Below, piece after piece: positions 47,049-58,732 of a DNA stretch of 64,000 bases (positions are counted from its first letter, which is position 1; every line of letters starts with the position of its first letter). Under the pieces are notes generated by a model, which saw only the letters and a program-made list of their open reading frames with translations, was not told the origin of the DNA and ran no database searches. The stretch is from Endocalyx cinctus (lineage: Eukaryota > Ascomycota > Sordariomycetes > Amphisphaeriales > Apiosporaceae). The DNA lies in assembly GCA_001600455.1 (NCBI GenBank), contig BCKC01000011.1, forward strand, positions 833,835 to 897,834. Direction: 5' to 3'. The translations under genes and the position numbers were made by a program.

Positions 47049-48906
47049 TGATAGGGATTATGACAACATTTCCATTGTGGAGAATCCATAATTGAGGAGG
47101 ATAGACACTTGGGAACGTTGACCGCTTCAGCCTTGCGGGGTTTTTTTTTTTGTTCATTTAAATATATAATGGTTTCATAAAATTATAATATTGCCCGCTT
47201 ACGTATCTTATATCTTTACAGAATTTGGACTGAGTCGTACTTGAGCTTCTCACCAATACTATCTACCCATATAAATATTTTCTTTCAACGTCATTTAATA
47301 TATAATTCCCCGCCAGTTATTGGCTAATTAGTTCTGAGACCTGTCTAGCTATCAGAGGATTGTGCTTTTAGGGGCATGTGTGATATAATTATGATAAAGT
47401 ATACACGCATTAATCTTCGGCTTCATAAGTAGGTATGCTACCTCCTCTTATCTCCCAAGCACAAAAAAAAAAAAAAAAAACCCTACTAGGACCAGTTTTG
47501 GATAAAATAGGATAGAAAGGAGGAGAGTTCTTAGTATTGAAGTAATTATTGACAGGAAATATTTGACGTAACGGAATTCATTCTCAATTTGGTGTTTCCT
47601 AAAATGGTTTATTTCCAGAAAACATCACTCTTGCCGATATTCTTTGTACTATTTCCCCTTTTCTATTCGGTATCGTATTGGCGTATTTTAAGCATGCAGA
47701 CATGGGCAAAGAATAAAAAACGGTGCATATACTTTTTTAATCATTGAATGACTTAGGAGTTATCAAATGGTATAAAAATAAAAATAAGAAATTAATAAGT
47801 CTATGCGAAGAATTTACAAGGCCTTTTCATTTTTTCTCTATCTATTTTCGGAGTCAATTGAGAACAAACGAAGTCTTTTTAAAGTATTTCTATATTAAGT
47901 CCGCTGTACTGCCCTACGTTGGGGCGTTTATTCCCCGCCCGACAAGGGGGGCCCCCTACTGCTGGAACCTGGATATCGGGTACTGAGGTTACAGTTGACC
48001 AGGGGGTTAATGGAGGTCAACTACACACGAGTCTATATTTTACATCTGAGTTCAACTTCTACCTAGTGCCTATACTGAGTCTCCGTTGAAAATAAAAAGT
48101 CTACTCTCTGGTCAACTGCAAGCCCGCTCCGATCAATGCCAATTATTGGAATCCATAACCCAGGCTAGAAAAATTCCCGTTGGTGAGAGCTTATCTTCCT
48201 ATCACCTTCTATTTCTATGTAATTTGTGGGAATAGTGGAAATTACGGTGATCAACCATAACTAAACTCAAGAGTTTAAGAACTATTAGGAGAAATCCAAC
48301 TAATTACTGGGAAAATCCTCTTTGTGAGAATATACGAATGCATACCAAGATGAAGAGGACAGTGGTTTCTCCCTACGCGGTGGAGTATATCGATTAATTA
48401 AATTAATTAGTGTAATAGGTATGTGTACCTAAGGGCACAATAATTCTAAGATATCACGCCTCTCAGCCCTAGTCAACCACTATTAAACTATGTACTTTAT
48501 GAACAATATACTTATACCATTATAGTTTTTTATCCGATTGAGGCAATATGAACTTTGTTGATATTACGTCCCGAAGGACGGTGGACGGCTGTGTTTTCAG
48601 TCAGTGTCTTATGAGTACCCCTCTAGCAACATCACCAACCCCGCCCCCCCCCATTTTTTCCAGTGTGCGTATATGGTGGCGTCAAACAATAAATCAGGAA
48701 TAAGAAAAGTAAAGCAAAGAAAAAACAAATTAATAAATCGAACACCACATTTTTATGAAAAAGAAAATATTAGGTGGGTATTTTCGCAATTTTTTTAAGC
48801 AGGAGTGAGTGTAATTATGGCTTGGTTATTTGTTTCATATAGATTTATGTATAGTATGGCTGGCTAGTGGGGTATCTTCAATCAATCAGTAAATCAATGA
48901 ATTAAA
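47049..48906. other. Intergenic region, no gene seen
   Basis: 1.9 kb, AT-rich, between the regulator gene and the second SDR gene. An A19 run lies at 47462-47480. Short open frames only. Confidence 0.45.
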
Positions 48907-49884
48907 TCAAAAGTTACCCGTCACCCCCGGTTGAATAGCCTCCAACTTAGACTTCAGCTCAGTCCACAGGCGTTTCTGCACGTCGGGGTACTTTAGCACC
49001 ACGTCCGAAGGCGCGTCGATCTTACAGTCCTCCAAGAACGTGCCGTGGGTTTCTGGACCCGCGATACCAGCCGCCATCAGCGTCCGACTACCCTCCTCCG
49101 TCGTCCGAGCTATGGCCGACTTCATGAGATTCATGGCGATCTTCTGCACGCCCTGGGCCTCGCGCGCCAGGTCCGAGTGGCAGAATCCCGGGCTGACGCT
49201 GTTGATCGTTACCGGGTACGTCGTAGCCGGGTGCTCCTCGGCGATGCTGCGGACGGCGAATACCCCCAGAAGTTTGGATACTGGGTACTGCTCCCTCCAG
49301 TGCGCGCCCCCCTTGTAGTGCTCGTCGTTGCAGGCCGCGAGGATGTCGGGTTCCGACTTCTGCGGGAACTGCGTGTGCTTATGCGCCCCCGAGTTGGTGA
49401 TGGCCAGGATCGGTCGGATCGAGTGCTGCGCCGCCACCTCTTTGAGCTTCGGTAGGATGAGCGCGACGAGGAGGAAGGTCTGGATGTAGTTGATAGAGAC
49501 GTTCATCTCGTTACCCTCGTTCGTCTTGTACGTGGCGGACACGAGGCCGGCGTTGGCGTGGAAGATGTCGATGCGGTCGAGCTCCCTTTCCATCCGCGAC
49601 GCGAACGCCTGGATGCTGGAAGATTTGGCCATGTCGATTTCCCACACGTCGATGTCGACACCTTTAGCCGCCGTCGTCGAGATCTCCTTCTTGGCCGCCT
49701 CGCCCTTCTCCAGGTTGCGCACCGCTAGGACGAGCCGCTTCGCGCCGAGCCGAGCATAATGGCGGGCCGCTTCCTTGCCTAGACCAGTATTACTACCGGT
49801 TATGACGATCGTTTTTCCAGCGTAAGAATTGCTGGGGTATGGAAACTTTCGAGTTTCTATGATTTGACTGCGTAGGAATCCCAT
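48907..49884 (-). CDS. Retinol dehydrogenase-like short-chain dehydrogenase, paralogue 2
   Basis: Single-exon, 325 residues. TGSNTGLG occupies 29-36, NAG 111-113, and the catalytic Tyr200 and Lys204 lie in QYPVSK. The gene is a clear paralogue of 33885-34850: both start MGFL-SQ, and by eye roughly half the residues agree. This copy is much richer in G+C at third positions than paralogue 1, so the two have diverged or had different histories. Both are on the minus strand of the same cluster. Separate oxidation-state steps, for example alcohol/aldehyde conversions on the benzophenone side chain, would explain keeping two. Confidence 0.88.
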   Translation of the reverse strand: MGFLRSQIIETRKFPYPSNSYAGKTIVITGSNTGLGKEAARHYARLGAKRLVLAVRNLEKGEAAKKEISTTAAKGVDIDVWEIDMAKSSSIQAFASRMERELDRIDIFHANAGLVSATYKTNEGNEMNVSINYIQTFLLVALILPKLKEVAAQHSIRPILAITNSGAHKHTQFPQKSEPDILAACNDEHYKGGAHWREQYPVSKLLGVFAVRSIAEEHPATTYPVTINSVSPGFCHSDLAREAQGVQKIAMNLMKSAIARTTEEGSRTLMAAGIAGPETHGTFLEDCKIDAPSDVVLKYPDVQKRLWTELKSKLEAIQPGVTGNF

Positions 49885-50948
49885 CTTTGGTGATTATGTT
49901 CTAGGTATTGAATTAGAGCACTTAGTCGGGTAAATGAGAAGTGGATAAACTAGTTGATAAAATGACGATTAAGAAAGGTTACATCATGAATTTTTACAAT
50001 ACTTTATTTGATTTTCGAATATGGAGAATAACTAAGGGAGAGTCATGTCATGTTTTAGGCAGAGCGGGAAGTTTGTCTATTGCGTAAATTCCGGAAGGTC
50101 GGCTTAGAGTTGACCACGTAACAAAAAAGGCATCAGAAAAAGAAAGAGCATGCACGCTTCTTGGTGTATGATTCAAAAGGCTTGCGAAATTCAATTTACC
50201 ACATCTTTAGTACGGAGTTTACATGTCCTCCCGACACATTCCTGTTCTCTGGTCTGGTATATCGGATGTTTCGGAATTTGTGACTTGTCCGAATTTTCTA
50301 TTGGGGATTCGGCTGAAAGTGTCACGTTTTGACAAGCCATTATCCTCCATAATTTCAATACATTCCCCGTACTCAACTAATCGAGAATAGCCACCCTTAC
50401 GTGATATCGGCGTTTTCCTAACAGTTAAAGTCATTTCGCCGAGATATCTGTCAGTACGGAATCCTGGCTATGCACACTAAGAGACATCTATTGGATACTA
50501 ACTATTTAAGTAGTTAATGTAAGATCCGCATAAGAGGGGATTTCCAAGTTGATTGGCTTAAACAAAAATAGGTTACCTTTTTAAGTAATAAAAGACACGA
50601 AAAGCATTTACCTATTTCGATTATGGGAACATCGATGAATCGAGATAAGCAAATATAAATAGATCGTATTCATACGGATATATATTTGGTCACGCTGTCA
50701 CGGTGATCTAGTACAGTGTGCGTATTAACATATTTCTAAAATATATACAATACAGTTATCACTATTGCTATGGACTTGTTCAGAAGACGTATCCTACACA
50801 TTATGTCTAATATGGTGATTTCGAAGAATAGAATAGAATTGTTTAAATAAAGTAATAAAATTTACCAATAGTAATTGTACACCTTACATACTCCGTATAA
50901 TATTTAGATCATATTCTCGGCTTATCACTAGTTAATTATCCCAACCGC
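49885..50948. other. Intergenic region, no gene seen
   Basis: Spacer between SDR paralogue 2 and the ABM-fold gene. It contains a TACTCCGTA motif near 50890. Confidence 0.45.
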
Positions 50949-51377
50949 TCAATTTTTGGTTATATCCGGATACGCGTCCTTGGAAACGCTGACCCATTCA
51001 TTGTCTGGCATTCGGCTGAAAATCTCGGCCTCGGGAGCTTTGAGTAGAATTGACTGAATAGCTGCGTAATATGTTTTGTAGACATCTTTCTTCGTTTGAA
51101 CCTAAAGAAGATCAAATCACGTTAACAAGTCAATGTGTGTATGTTTTAGATTCGCATTTCTCACATTTAACAAGTAATCCGGAGTAGCGTTCCAATTCTC
51201 TACCAATTTGAAGACGCCAGGGGTTTTGCCATCCCGATAGACCTCTATAAAGGTATTCAAGGGATCTGAAGATACCGTGTCAAAAGTAGGGCGTAGAGCT
51301 TCTAGAAATTCTTCAGTCTTGGTAGGCTCAATGGTCAACTTCACGTGGACTGATACTGACGGTGCAGTGGCAGCCAT
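50949..51377 (-). CDS. Small ABM-fold (antibiotic biosynthesis monooxygenase-like) protein
   Basis: Two exons, 51377-51165 and 51101-50949, phase 0, give 121 residues. Residues 8-85 (VSVHVKLTIEPTKTEEFLEA; NTFIEVYRDGKTPGVFKLVE) read as the dimeric alpha/beta-barrel ABM domain. The second exon finishes with a helix and a Trp-containing tail. Cofactor-free anthrone oxygenases, cyclases and isomerases use this fold. It is divergently paired with the DMATS gene, sharing 445 bp of promoter, so co-regulation with the prenylation step is likely. The specific reaction is unknown. Confidence 0.75.
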
Positions 51378-51822
51378 GATAAAAATTATAAATCTGACAA
51401 TGAACTGTCAAGTGTGAAGTAGGAAGAGATATCTAAAGTGTGGCAAAATGATACGGAACCTGGAACCACTTTGCATTATGAAACTGTGATGTACGGGGAC
51501 TTTAATATATTAGTACACTTGTGCGGTGTTTTCCTTTTGAGACAGTATCAGCTAGTCCCCGATGCATATCTTGGACCACTTTTCACCCCGAGCATTCAGA
51601 TCTGGAAGTTTGACCAATGGAGTTTCGGGGCTCGGTAAAGTTGATAAAAAGATTTTCCATGACCGTTGAAACGTGACAATACTTTCAACCCCAAAGCAGA
51701 GAGCCGTCTTGAGGATATATACCGAAATTTGCGGCGAGCATGTTCATAGAATACGAAGATTTTACTTCATTACATCAAAACTATACTACAAAAATTTCTG
51801 TAGTCATCACTCAGAAATAAAA
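51378..51822. promoter_or_regulatory. Divergent promoter of ABM-fold and DMATS genes
   Basis: 445 bp between the two starts. It includes CGG/CCG-bearing stretches such as TTTCGGGGCTCGGTAAAG (51623-51640). No proven element. Confidence 0.4.
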
Positions 51823-53433
51823 ATGACGGCAAACGAGCGAGCTACTAGTTCAAATGAACGGTCCACCGGACTAGAATCGGTCACAAACCCCAACGGTGCT
51901 ACCACTACGAAGCAGAATGGCGCTGCCGTCAATGAGCTTCAAGCTTGGAAGACGATCAATCAATATCTTCCAACTCGGACGCCAGACCAGGATTTTTGGT
52001 GGATGCTCACCGGCCGTCATCTCGCCATAATGATGGAACAGGCCGGAGCCTCCATCAAAGAGCAGTATGAAGCGATGATGTTTCACTACCACTGGGTTAT
52101 GCCGTATATGGGTCCCAAGCCGGGTCATGATGGCGTGATTCCCAGCCGATGGAAGTCGTTGTTGCAAGCAGACGGTACCCCGATGGAGTATTCATGGAAG
52201 TGGAACTCATCTCAGGGGAGTCGTCCCGCCATCCGCTATGCCATGGAGCCCATTGGACAATACGCGGGGACGGAGCTCGACCCTCTTAACCAGATTTCAA
52301 CTCGCGAAATCCTGCATCGGCTATCACAGACGTTCCCCGGGACGGATCTGCGGTGGTCTCAACATTTCTTCTCCACCCTCTTCGATCATGACAACACCAA
52401 GCTGATACAAGAAGACGTCGCCGGTGCCAAGCTTACCACGAGCACCGGCCTCGGCGTCGATTTTGGCTCCAACGGTATGGCGTTCAAGACCTATTTCCAA
52501 GGGCGCAAGCTTGAACAGCTTGGGTTTATGCCCCTCGAGCAGTGGCTAGCCGCCATGAAACCTCTTGTTGACGGCGGGCCGTCAAGTAGTAGTGCTACGA
52601 ACGACTACGACGGAGCACTAGGCGCCCTTCTAGATTTCATAAAGACGAATCCAGAAGGTCAATCGATGAAGCCGTTCAGTCTAGCTGTCGACTGCGTCCA
52701 GCCCGAGAAATCTCGGCTGAAATTGTACATGAATTCGCCGCATACGAGCTTCAACTCTGTACGCACCATTCTCACCCTGGGCGGACGCATCGGCGGGGAG
52801 GTGGTTGAGAAGCAGCTCCGAGAGGTGCGCGAGATTCTGTACGCCGTCCTCGACCTACCTGGAGATTTCGCAGACGATTCCTCCGTCGAGCAAGCCTACC
52901 ACAAGGAGTCGCTGATGGCCGAGACCGCCTCGGCCGCCCCCCAAGGTGACGGGTCGAGGTTGCCGTCTGCAAGGGGCAGCAGGTTCTCCTCGTCCGAAGT
53001 CAACGGCGCGGATAAAGCGGGCACGCCTCCACCGGCGCATACCCCTGGATTCGTGTATCACTTCGACGTGGCGAAAAGTCAAAAGCTGCCCACGGTAAAA
53101 CTCAACATCCCCGTCCGCAGCTACGGTCGAGACGACCTAGGCACGGCGAAGGCGGTGGTTGATTGGATGGAGGCGAACGGTCGGGGAGCGTACACCTCTA
53201 ATTTTATGCACATGTTGGAGGGGTTGGCTTCGGGGATGGGTAAGACAGAGAAGAGCCTTAATGAAACTCGTGGTCTGCAGTCTTTCATTGGCTTGGATCT
53301 GAGCAGCAGTGGACAGCTCGGTGTAACTTCTTATATGGCGGTCAGAGGTTCTGACGCCATTGAAGGTATGAGCCGTGGGGAACACCCGTTTTTGAGACAG
53401 ATCCGCGGGACAAGGAGACGAGATGATCTATAA
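51823..53433 (+). CDS. DMATS-type aromatic prenyltransferase
   Basis: Single-exon. I choose the ATG at 51823 (aaaATGac), giving 536 residues; upstream in-frame sequence lacks family character. Typical ABBA-fold DMATS segments appear: the N-terminal WWMLTGRHLAIMMEQAG, then MPYMGPKP, a basic residue in FKTYFQGRKLEQLG, and SRLKLYMNSPHTSFNSV. The C-terminal VDWMEANGRGAYTSNFMHML is also typical. It would transfer a prenyl group from an isoprenyl diphosphate to an electron-rich aromatic ring, as XptA/XptB do in A. nidulans prenylxanthones. It is longer than the usual 420-460 residues because of an N-terminal extension of about 35 residues and a low-complexity Ser/Gly/Pro insertion near 365-410. The donor could be DMAPP or a longer chain. 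Confidence 0.9.
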   Translation: MTANERATSSNERSTGLESVTNPNGATTTKQNGAAVNELQAWKTINQYLPTRTPDQDFWWMLTGRHLAIMMEQAGASIKEQYEAMMFHYHWVMPYMGPKPGHDGVIPSRWKSLLQADGTPMEYSWKWNSSQGSRPAIRYAMEPIGQYAGTELDPLNQISTREILHRLSQTFPGTDLRWSQHFFSTLFDHDNTKLIQEDVAGAKLTTSTGLGVDFGSNGMAFKTYFQGRKLEQLGFMPLEQWLAAMKPLVDGGPSSSSATNDYDGALGALLDFIKTNPEGQSMKPFSLAVDCVQPEKSRLKLYMNSPHTSFNSVRTILTLGGRIGGEVVEKQLREVREILYAVLDLPGDFADDSSVEQAYHKESLMAETASAAPQGDGSRLPSARGSRFSSSEVNGADKAGTPPPAHTPGFVYHFDVAKSQKLPTVKLNIPVRSYGRDDLGTAKAVVDWMEANGRGAYTSNFMHMLEGLASGMGKTEKSLNETRGLQSFIGLDLSSSGQLGVTSYMAVRGSDAIEGMSRGEHPFLRQIRGTRRRDDL

Positions 53434-54304
53434 TTAGAGGCGAGGTGTATTAGTATTCTGGAATTCAGAGCAGGGAAGTGAATTTTGTGAGTGATTATGG
53501 AAGACATTATGACACTCACTGTATACGCTGTGTTAATTAAATGTAAAGTTTTCATGTATTCAAGTATTCGCGTATTTATGTATCGTTAACTTGAACCACA
53601 CCTATTTATTGTACGTTGGAAAGGAATTTTATCATTTATATTATTACTATACTGTTTTTACACTGGTCAATGATAGGTAAATAGTTGATATAGTAGAATC
53701 GATCAGATAATTATTAGCTACAGTGTCACCTTTTGAGCTGGGGAATGTTGTATCTACATATCTGGTCTCTACGCCAACCAGACTACTTACTTCCGAATAA
53801 TTCTGAGTAACGGGACCATTCATACTTTTTCGCATCATCATCGCCGACCCATTCTATTAGTCTCTACTCTTTTTTTTTTTCAATGCTGGGTGGAATTGTA
53901 CGAACTTTTGTTAGCATATAAACTATTTATCAAGGCTTATCATTGTCTGGGTATAGGTATATCGGCTTATGGCTTTTACGAAGTCGAAAGCTTTATACCA
54001 TTATTTTCATCTGATTATAAATTTCTATCGAAATAATTAACAACGGCGGCTTGTTGTAAGTAAGAGTACAGGTATTACATAGTTATTCAAACATATTGTA
54101 ATCTTATTACTTCTATGATAAAAAGTCCATGATAAAACAAAGGTTACTTTAAAAAAAAGGAGTATATCTAGATGAACACCTCGCCTGAATATACTAAAGA
54201 AGAGAAACAGACAGCTTGGAAATTCAAGGGGACTCAGCTGAAATCTTACACACCCATCGAGTTCTCTACCAATTAATTATCCTTTCAGCCCCGGTGGGGC
54301 ACAC
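53434..54304. other. Convergent intergenic region
   Basis: 3' flanks of the DMATS and GMC genes. T11 run at 53870-53880. No gene seen. Confidence 0.45.
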
Positions 54305-56181
54305 TTACAACCTATCATCCCTCTTAATATCCGCCGCGGCAACGTACGCCATAGCGTAGATAGACGACTGGATCGGACAAGTTGGGATCTGAGGCGCGGC
54401 GCTAGATCCCACGACCCGCAAGCCATTCACACCTTTGACTCGCCAATTGGCGCCCACTACGGTGCCCATGGCCGTTGTGCCGACGGGATGGTGCCAACTG
54501 GATGACGTCAGCTGGAGAGCGGCCCATAAGGCTTCGTCGCTAGTTACGTTTGCACCGGGGTACAGCTCCGACGTGATGTACTTTGACATGGCCTTCGAAT
54601 TGAACACCTTGCGCATCTGCTTGTAAGAGTATAAAATTGCAGCTTTCTCTGCAGCGGTTCCCCAGTAGTTCGAGAAAATCAAAGGCGGGTCGTGGAAGTT
54701 GGTTGACGCTAGCTCGATGTGGCCTCGGGAATTGGGTTGTACTATAGATGCGTACGCACTGACTACGGAGACGTTATCGGGTATACCCACGTTATTGTCG
54801 ACGATCATGTTCTGGTTGGCGTAACCCCAGCCGATGTGGGCGCGGTCGGAGGGCAATTGCTGGAAATACGTTCCCGTGCCCAGGAACACAGAATCGGGGA
54901 GACGACTAGCTCCGAAAGCGTCGCCCTCTTGACCACCAAGGAAACCAGAGCCGTCAGCGACATACTCGGCTATCTGTTCTTGCTGCCATGTAGTATTGGT
55001 CTCAAACTTGTACAAAGTCGCCTCTTCGGGGACAGCTTCGAAAGCCATGATGGCCATATGGTGGTCAATTAAGTTTTTTCCGACTTCGGGGATATCCATG
55101 ACAACGGGAATACCGAGGCTGCTCAAGGTTACAGCGGGCCCAACACCGGACAACATCAGTAGCTTAGGGGTGTTGATGGCACCAGCAGTGATAATGATCT
55201 CTTTGGCCCGTATCGTGTGTGTCGTTCCGGTGGACTGGTCTTCGTAAGTGACGCTGTTGGCTGTTTTGCCGGAAAAGCCGATCGTGGATACCCACGCATT
55301 CTGGATTAGTTGGTAGTTAGACCGACCGTTGGCGAGATATCCGAACGAGTTCTCGGCAAATGAACGTGTGCGGTTAGAAGCTATAATAGAGTTGAGGCCC
55401 TGGCTGACGCCGATACCGCCGCCGGAGACGAAGTCGATCGTGGGTAGGTTAAACCGTTTCGCTAGGGTATCAACGAACGGTTCATCGATTCCAAATAGTT
55501 CTCGTTGTCTAGAGATCTCCAAAGGACCATCGTCGAAAGAAGAGGTGTTTATGGGTTGGTTATAGGTGATGCTGGGTTCATCTGTCCAGTGCGTTGTAGC
55601 TTTGAAGGCTTCAAATATGGAGTTCCAGGCCAGGCCCTTGTTCCCGGAGACCCTAGCCCACTCATCGTAGACAGACGCAGATCCTCGACAGTACAACATG
55701 GCATTGATACCAGTCCCACCACCGACTATCTTTCCTTGTGCAATGTTAGGCGTACTACCTCCCAAGTTAGGGTCTGGCTGAGATAGGAATGGCCAATTAT
55801 ATTGATATGCAGAGGCGAAGAATAATGCGGGTGCTATTATTAGAAGTATTTGATGTTAATTATATGCTCATAGTAGTGATTACATTCATTTTCACGATTC
55901 TTGATAGTCTGACGATTTTTAGGAAGGTTTTACTTACTTGAGACGTTGGTATTTCCAGCACCGCTTACACCGGCCTCTAGGAGCACGACATGAACATTGC
56001 GGTTTCGTGTCAGTTCTTCCGCAAGTACGAGACCTGCTGGGCCAGCGCCGACAATGACGTAGTCTGCTACACTAGTAGAAGTAGCTCTTGGAAATACCGC
56101 TGCGGAAGCTAAAGTGGCAAGTATTCCAGAGACGAAGCTCGCCCGAAGGACGCTGCTGTAAGAGACCATGGTGAAGCGCAT
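54305..56181 (-). CDS. xptC: GMC oxidoreductase with secretion signal (XptC-like)
   Basis: Two exons, 56181-55938 and 55833-54305, phase 1, give 590 residues. The start at 56181 precedes a signal-like hydrophobic stretch (about 10-29). The FAD motif GAGPAG is at 45-50, and GGGTGINAMLYCRGS is the GMC signature 1. The C-terminal SSWHHPVGTTAMG provides the catalytic His pair (about 529-530). The second conserved His/Asn of GMC enzymes is not obvious: the corresponding stretch reads IPTCPIQSS. In A. nidulans the GMC enzyme XptC acts late in prenylxanthone formation. A similar late oxidation or ring closure is inferred here. Confidence 0.88.
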
Positions 56182-57213
56182 CAACAGAGGGTTCAAAGTT
56201 GAAGTTCCTATGTTGATTTACGTCGTCCAATACTTTTTGGGATCATCTTAATATATATATGCACCCTGAACGGAGATAGAAACACATGGTCTCCAGTAAC
56301 TGAAAGATAATAATATTCGCGCGTAACTGATCATGTTGTAAGTAAGACTCCGGATTCACACATTTAATCCGATTTTAGCACCTAAAAATAGAGTCGTGTG
56401 ATCTCTTGACGTCAACAGAAATGAATTTCCGACAAAAAGTGTGACAGGATGAGATAGAATATCTTATTCAGCTCTTGTCAGCTCTTCTCGTTATCACTTC
56501 CCTTTAGCTATCTCTGTGAAATTAACACGGCTATGTCTTACTGAGACATTACGCCACCATAAAATTCCTGATGATTATATCGTGCTTTTGCCATTATTTT
56601 CTGACATGGGAAAAAAAGGATCGGAGATTGAAGACTGATTACGCGTCGACTGTACAACTTCAACGAAATGTGATTCCGGGGATGGTGACAGAAGGGGATA
56701 TAACCTGCTTAGGAATCTGACTATTTAACCCACTGGTTGGGGTTACACAATGAAGGTGGAACGAAAAAAGGCAACAGACACTACATCATGGCAGGCTACT
56801 ATAAAATAAGGTTCTTTTTTTAATATATATATATATATATGTACATATAGAATTTCAAGAAGCTTTTGATTTGAAATCTGAAAGCAGTGCTTACATTTCA
56901 TTGTATATGCCTCCTTTTTAAGTAAAGAAAATTGGGGGCAATGCCTTTACAGCGAAGCTATCATCAGTTTGCCGAGGTTTAGGTCGGCGACATTCGTGGT
57001 TACTATTTATACTGAAGAGCTATTAGTGATGATTATGTGGATATCTTTCTACAATAGAATCTTACAAATATCGTTTTATCATAGCGACTAGAGGCAATAT
57101 TGTTCTGTTTATGGAGTAAGATGGCGGCAAAGAGCTCGTAATGGTCTGAATGGTATAGCGAGAGTAATCTTCGTACGACTGGTACAAAAGCGTGGCACGT
57201 TTTGGCAGCTATT

Positions 57214-57247
<34 letters not shown>

Positions 57248-57490
57248 AAAAAGAAGCTTTATACTTTAAAAATGTATGTTGAATGGGTTTTACTATTGTA
57301 TATATTCATGTTGGAATACGAGGATAGGGATAGGAGAGATAACGCTAGCAGATGTTTGGAGTATGGACCAGGCCAAAACGAAACAAGACAGGGAGAAGGA
57401 CAACATTTTTCGCAGTGGTGTTTTATTGTAATGTGCATTGAGAAATCTAATATCTATTTTTAGACAAAATAAAAGAATAAATATAGAGTT
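56182..57490. other. Intergenic region with microsatellites
   Basis: Upstream of the GMC gene. (AT)n at 56822-56840 and an (AC)n plus poly-A tract at 57212-57253. No gene seen. Confidence 0.5.
57212..57253. repeat. (AC)n followed by a poly-A tract of about 30
   Basis: Simple-sequence repeat directly visible. Confidence 0.9.
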
Positions 57491-58083
57491 TTAATGTTGT
57501 CCGAACATTTTATCATAGTCAAATTCCGACCATCTTATATCAGGGCACAGTCCCGCAAATTTCCAAACACCATCAACCTTCTTGTACCACATAGTAGCAC
57601 CGCCATGGGCGTGACCTTTCAGAATGACTTCTTTCAAGGTACTATCAGCGTATCTTTGGTGTGCAACGCGTAGTTGATGTCGACCCTCAATCTGATCGTC
57701 GGAAATCTTTACGAATTTCGAAGATCCCCCGATGAAGTGCTGCGTTCTGAGCGTGCTATCCCCTAGGAAATGAGGATTGGATGCCAATGGAACGAAGTCT
57801 TCCGCTGGCATGCTTTCCCAGATCTTTCCCATCACATGACTGTAATCCACCTGTAGAAGTATAAGTTTTATGCCCTAGTCGGTGAAATGTGATGACCTAC
57901 TCGCAAAAAGGGCGCAAGATTCTTTCGCAGGCGCTCCCAGTCCTAAGAAGATAATCAGCATGTAATTAGATTTTAATAATTTCCAATCCAAACTTGATAT
58001 ACCTTAGTATCAAAGCTTTCAGCCCATTCAAATAATGCCTCTTGGCAGCCAACGATATCTTCAGGTAGAGGTTGAGTCGACAT
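57491..58083 (-). CDS. mdpB: Scytalone dehydratase-like enzyme (MdpB type)
   Basis: Three exons, 58083-58003, 57942-57901 and 57850-57491, all phase 0, give 160 residues (scytalone dehydratase is about 172). Family sequence is continuous: [61 protein letters not shown]. The probable catalytic pair is His79 and His105, with Tyr44. Compared with melanin-pathway enzymes, the substrate-contacting Ser and Asn after GHAH are Gly124 and Ala126. That suggests a substrate other than scytalone. Family members MdpB and AgnL8 dehydrate reduced emodin hydroquinone on the way to chrysophanol. Divergent from the SDR at 58733. Confidence 0.88.
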
Positions 58084-58732
58084 ATTTCTTTGTAATTATT
58101 GCAAGAATAGATTGAAACAAAAGGCAAAGACAAATATGTAGAATGAATATGAAGTTCGAAATCTTTGCTGATCAATATCTTCTTATCGAATTGCGAATTT
58201 GACATGTTGAAATGTCGATGATGCCTGTATGCATGCATATCTGGCTGGCTGACAGGAAAACCTGCATGAATTCGGGGTTTGGGTCAGAAACGAGCTTTTC
58301 CCGAGCCGCATCGGACAATACCAATTAGCACACGCCTGGCAATTTTAGGCCCGATTGTATTTCGAGACACACAAGCGGTGTTTTCACGTATTTGCACTTC
58401 ACGCGACTCTGATTGCTCGTCGACGTCGACGTCGTCGTTGGAAAAAATATGTCGGACAAATTAAAATATCCAATTTTCCGAATAGTGTGTTTATACTTTC
58501 GCATTGCTCTGAATTGTTAGTTGAGTTCTTTAATTCGTGACGGACTGAGAAAAAGTCCACTCCCCCGTCATCCGCGTCGAAGTTTGTACATTTATTTACG
58601 TGCGTCGCGACTTGAGTTTTCCTGCTTTTTCTTTTGAATATCATCACAATCATCGCCAATCGAACTAGTCAGTACATTTGTCTTAGGTCACTTTGCACAT
58701 TTTCAGTTACCTACCTTGCCACAGTTCAAAAG
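58084..58732. promoter_or_regulatory. Divergent promoter of dehydratase and THN-reductase-like genes
   Basis: 649 bp. TCGGACAA occurs twice (58312 and 58451), the second facing a TTCCGAA at about 58476, and a GTCGACGTCGAC palindromic array lies at about 58420-58437. These are candidate sites for the cluster regulator; none is proven. Confidence 0.45.

Noticed and set aside
58420..58437. GTCGACGTCGAC array as an AflR TCG-N5-CGA site
   Set aside because: The spacing is N4, not N5, so it is not a match to the established site.
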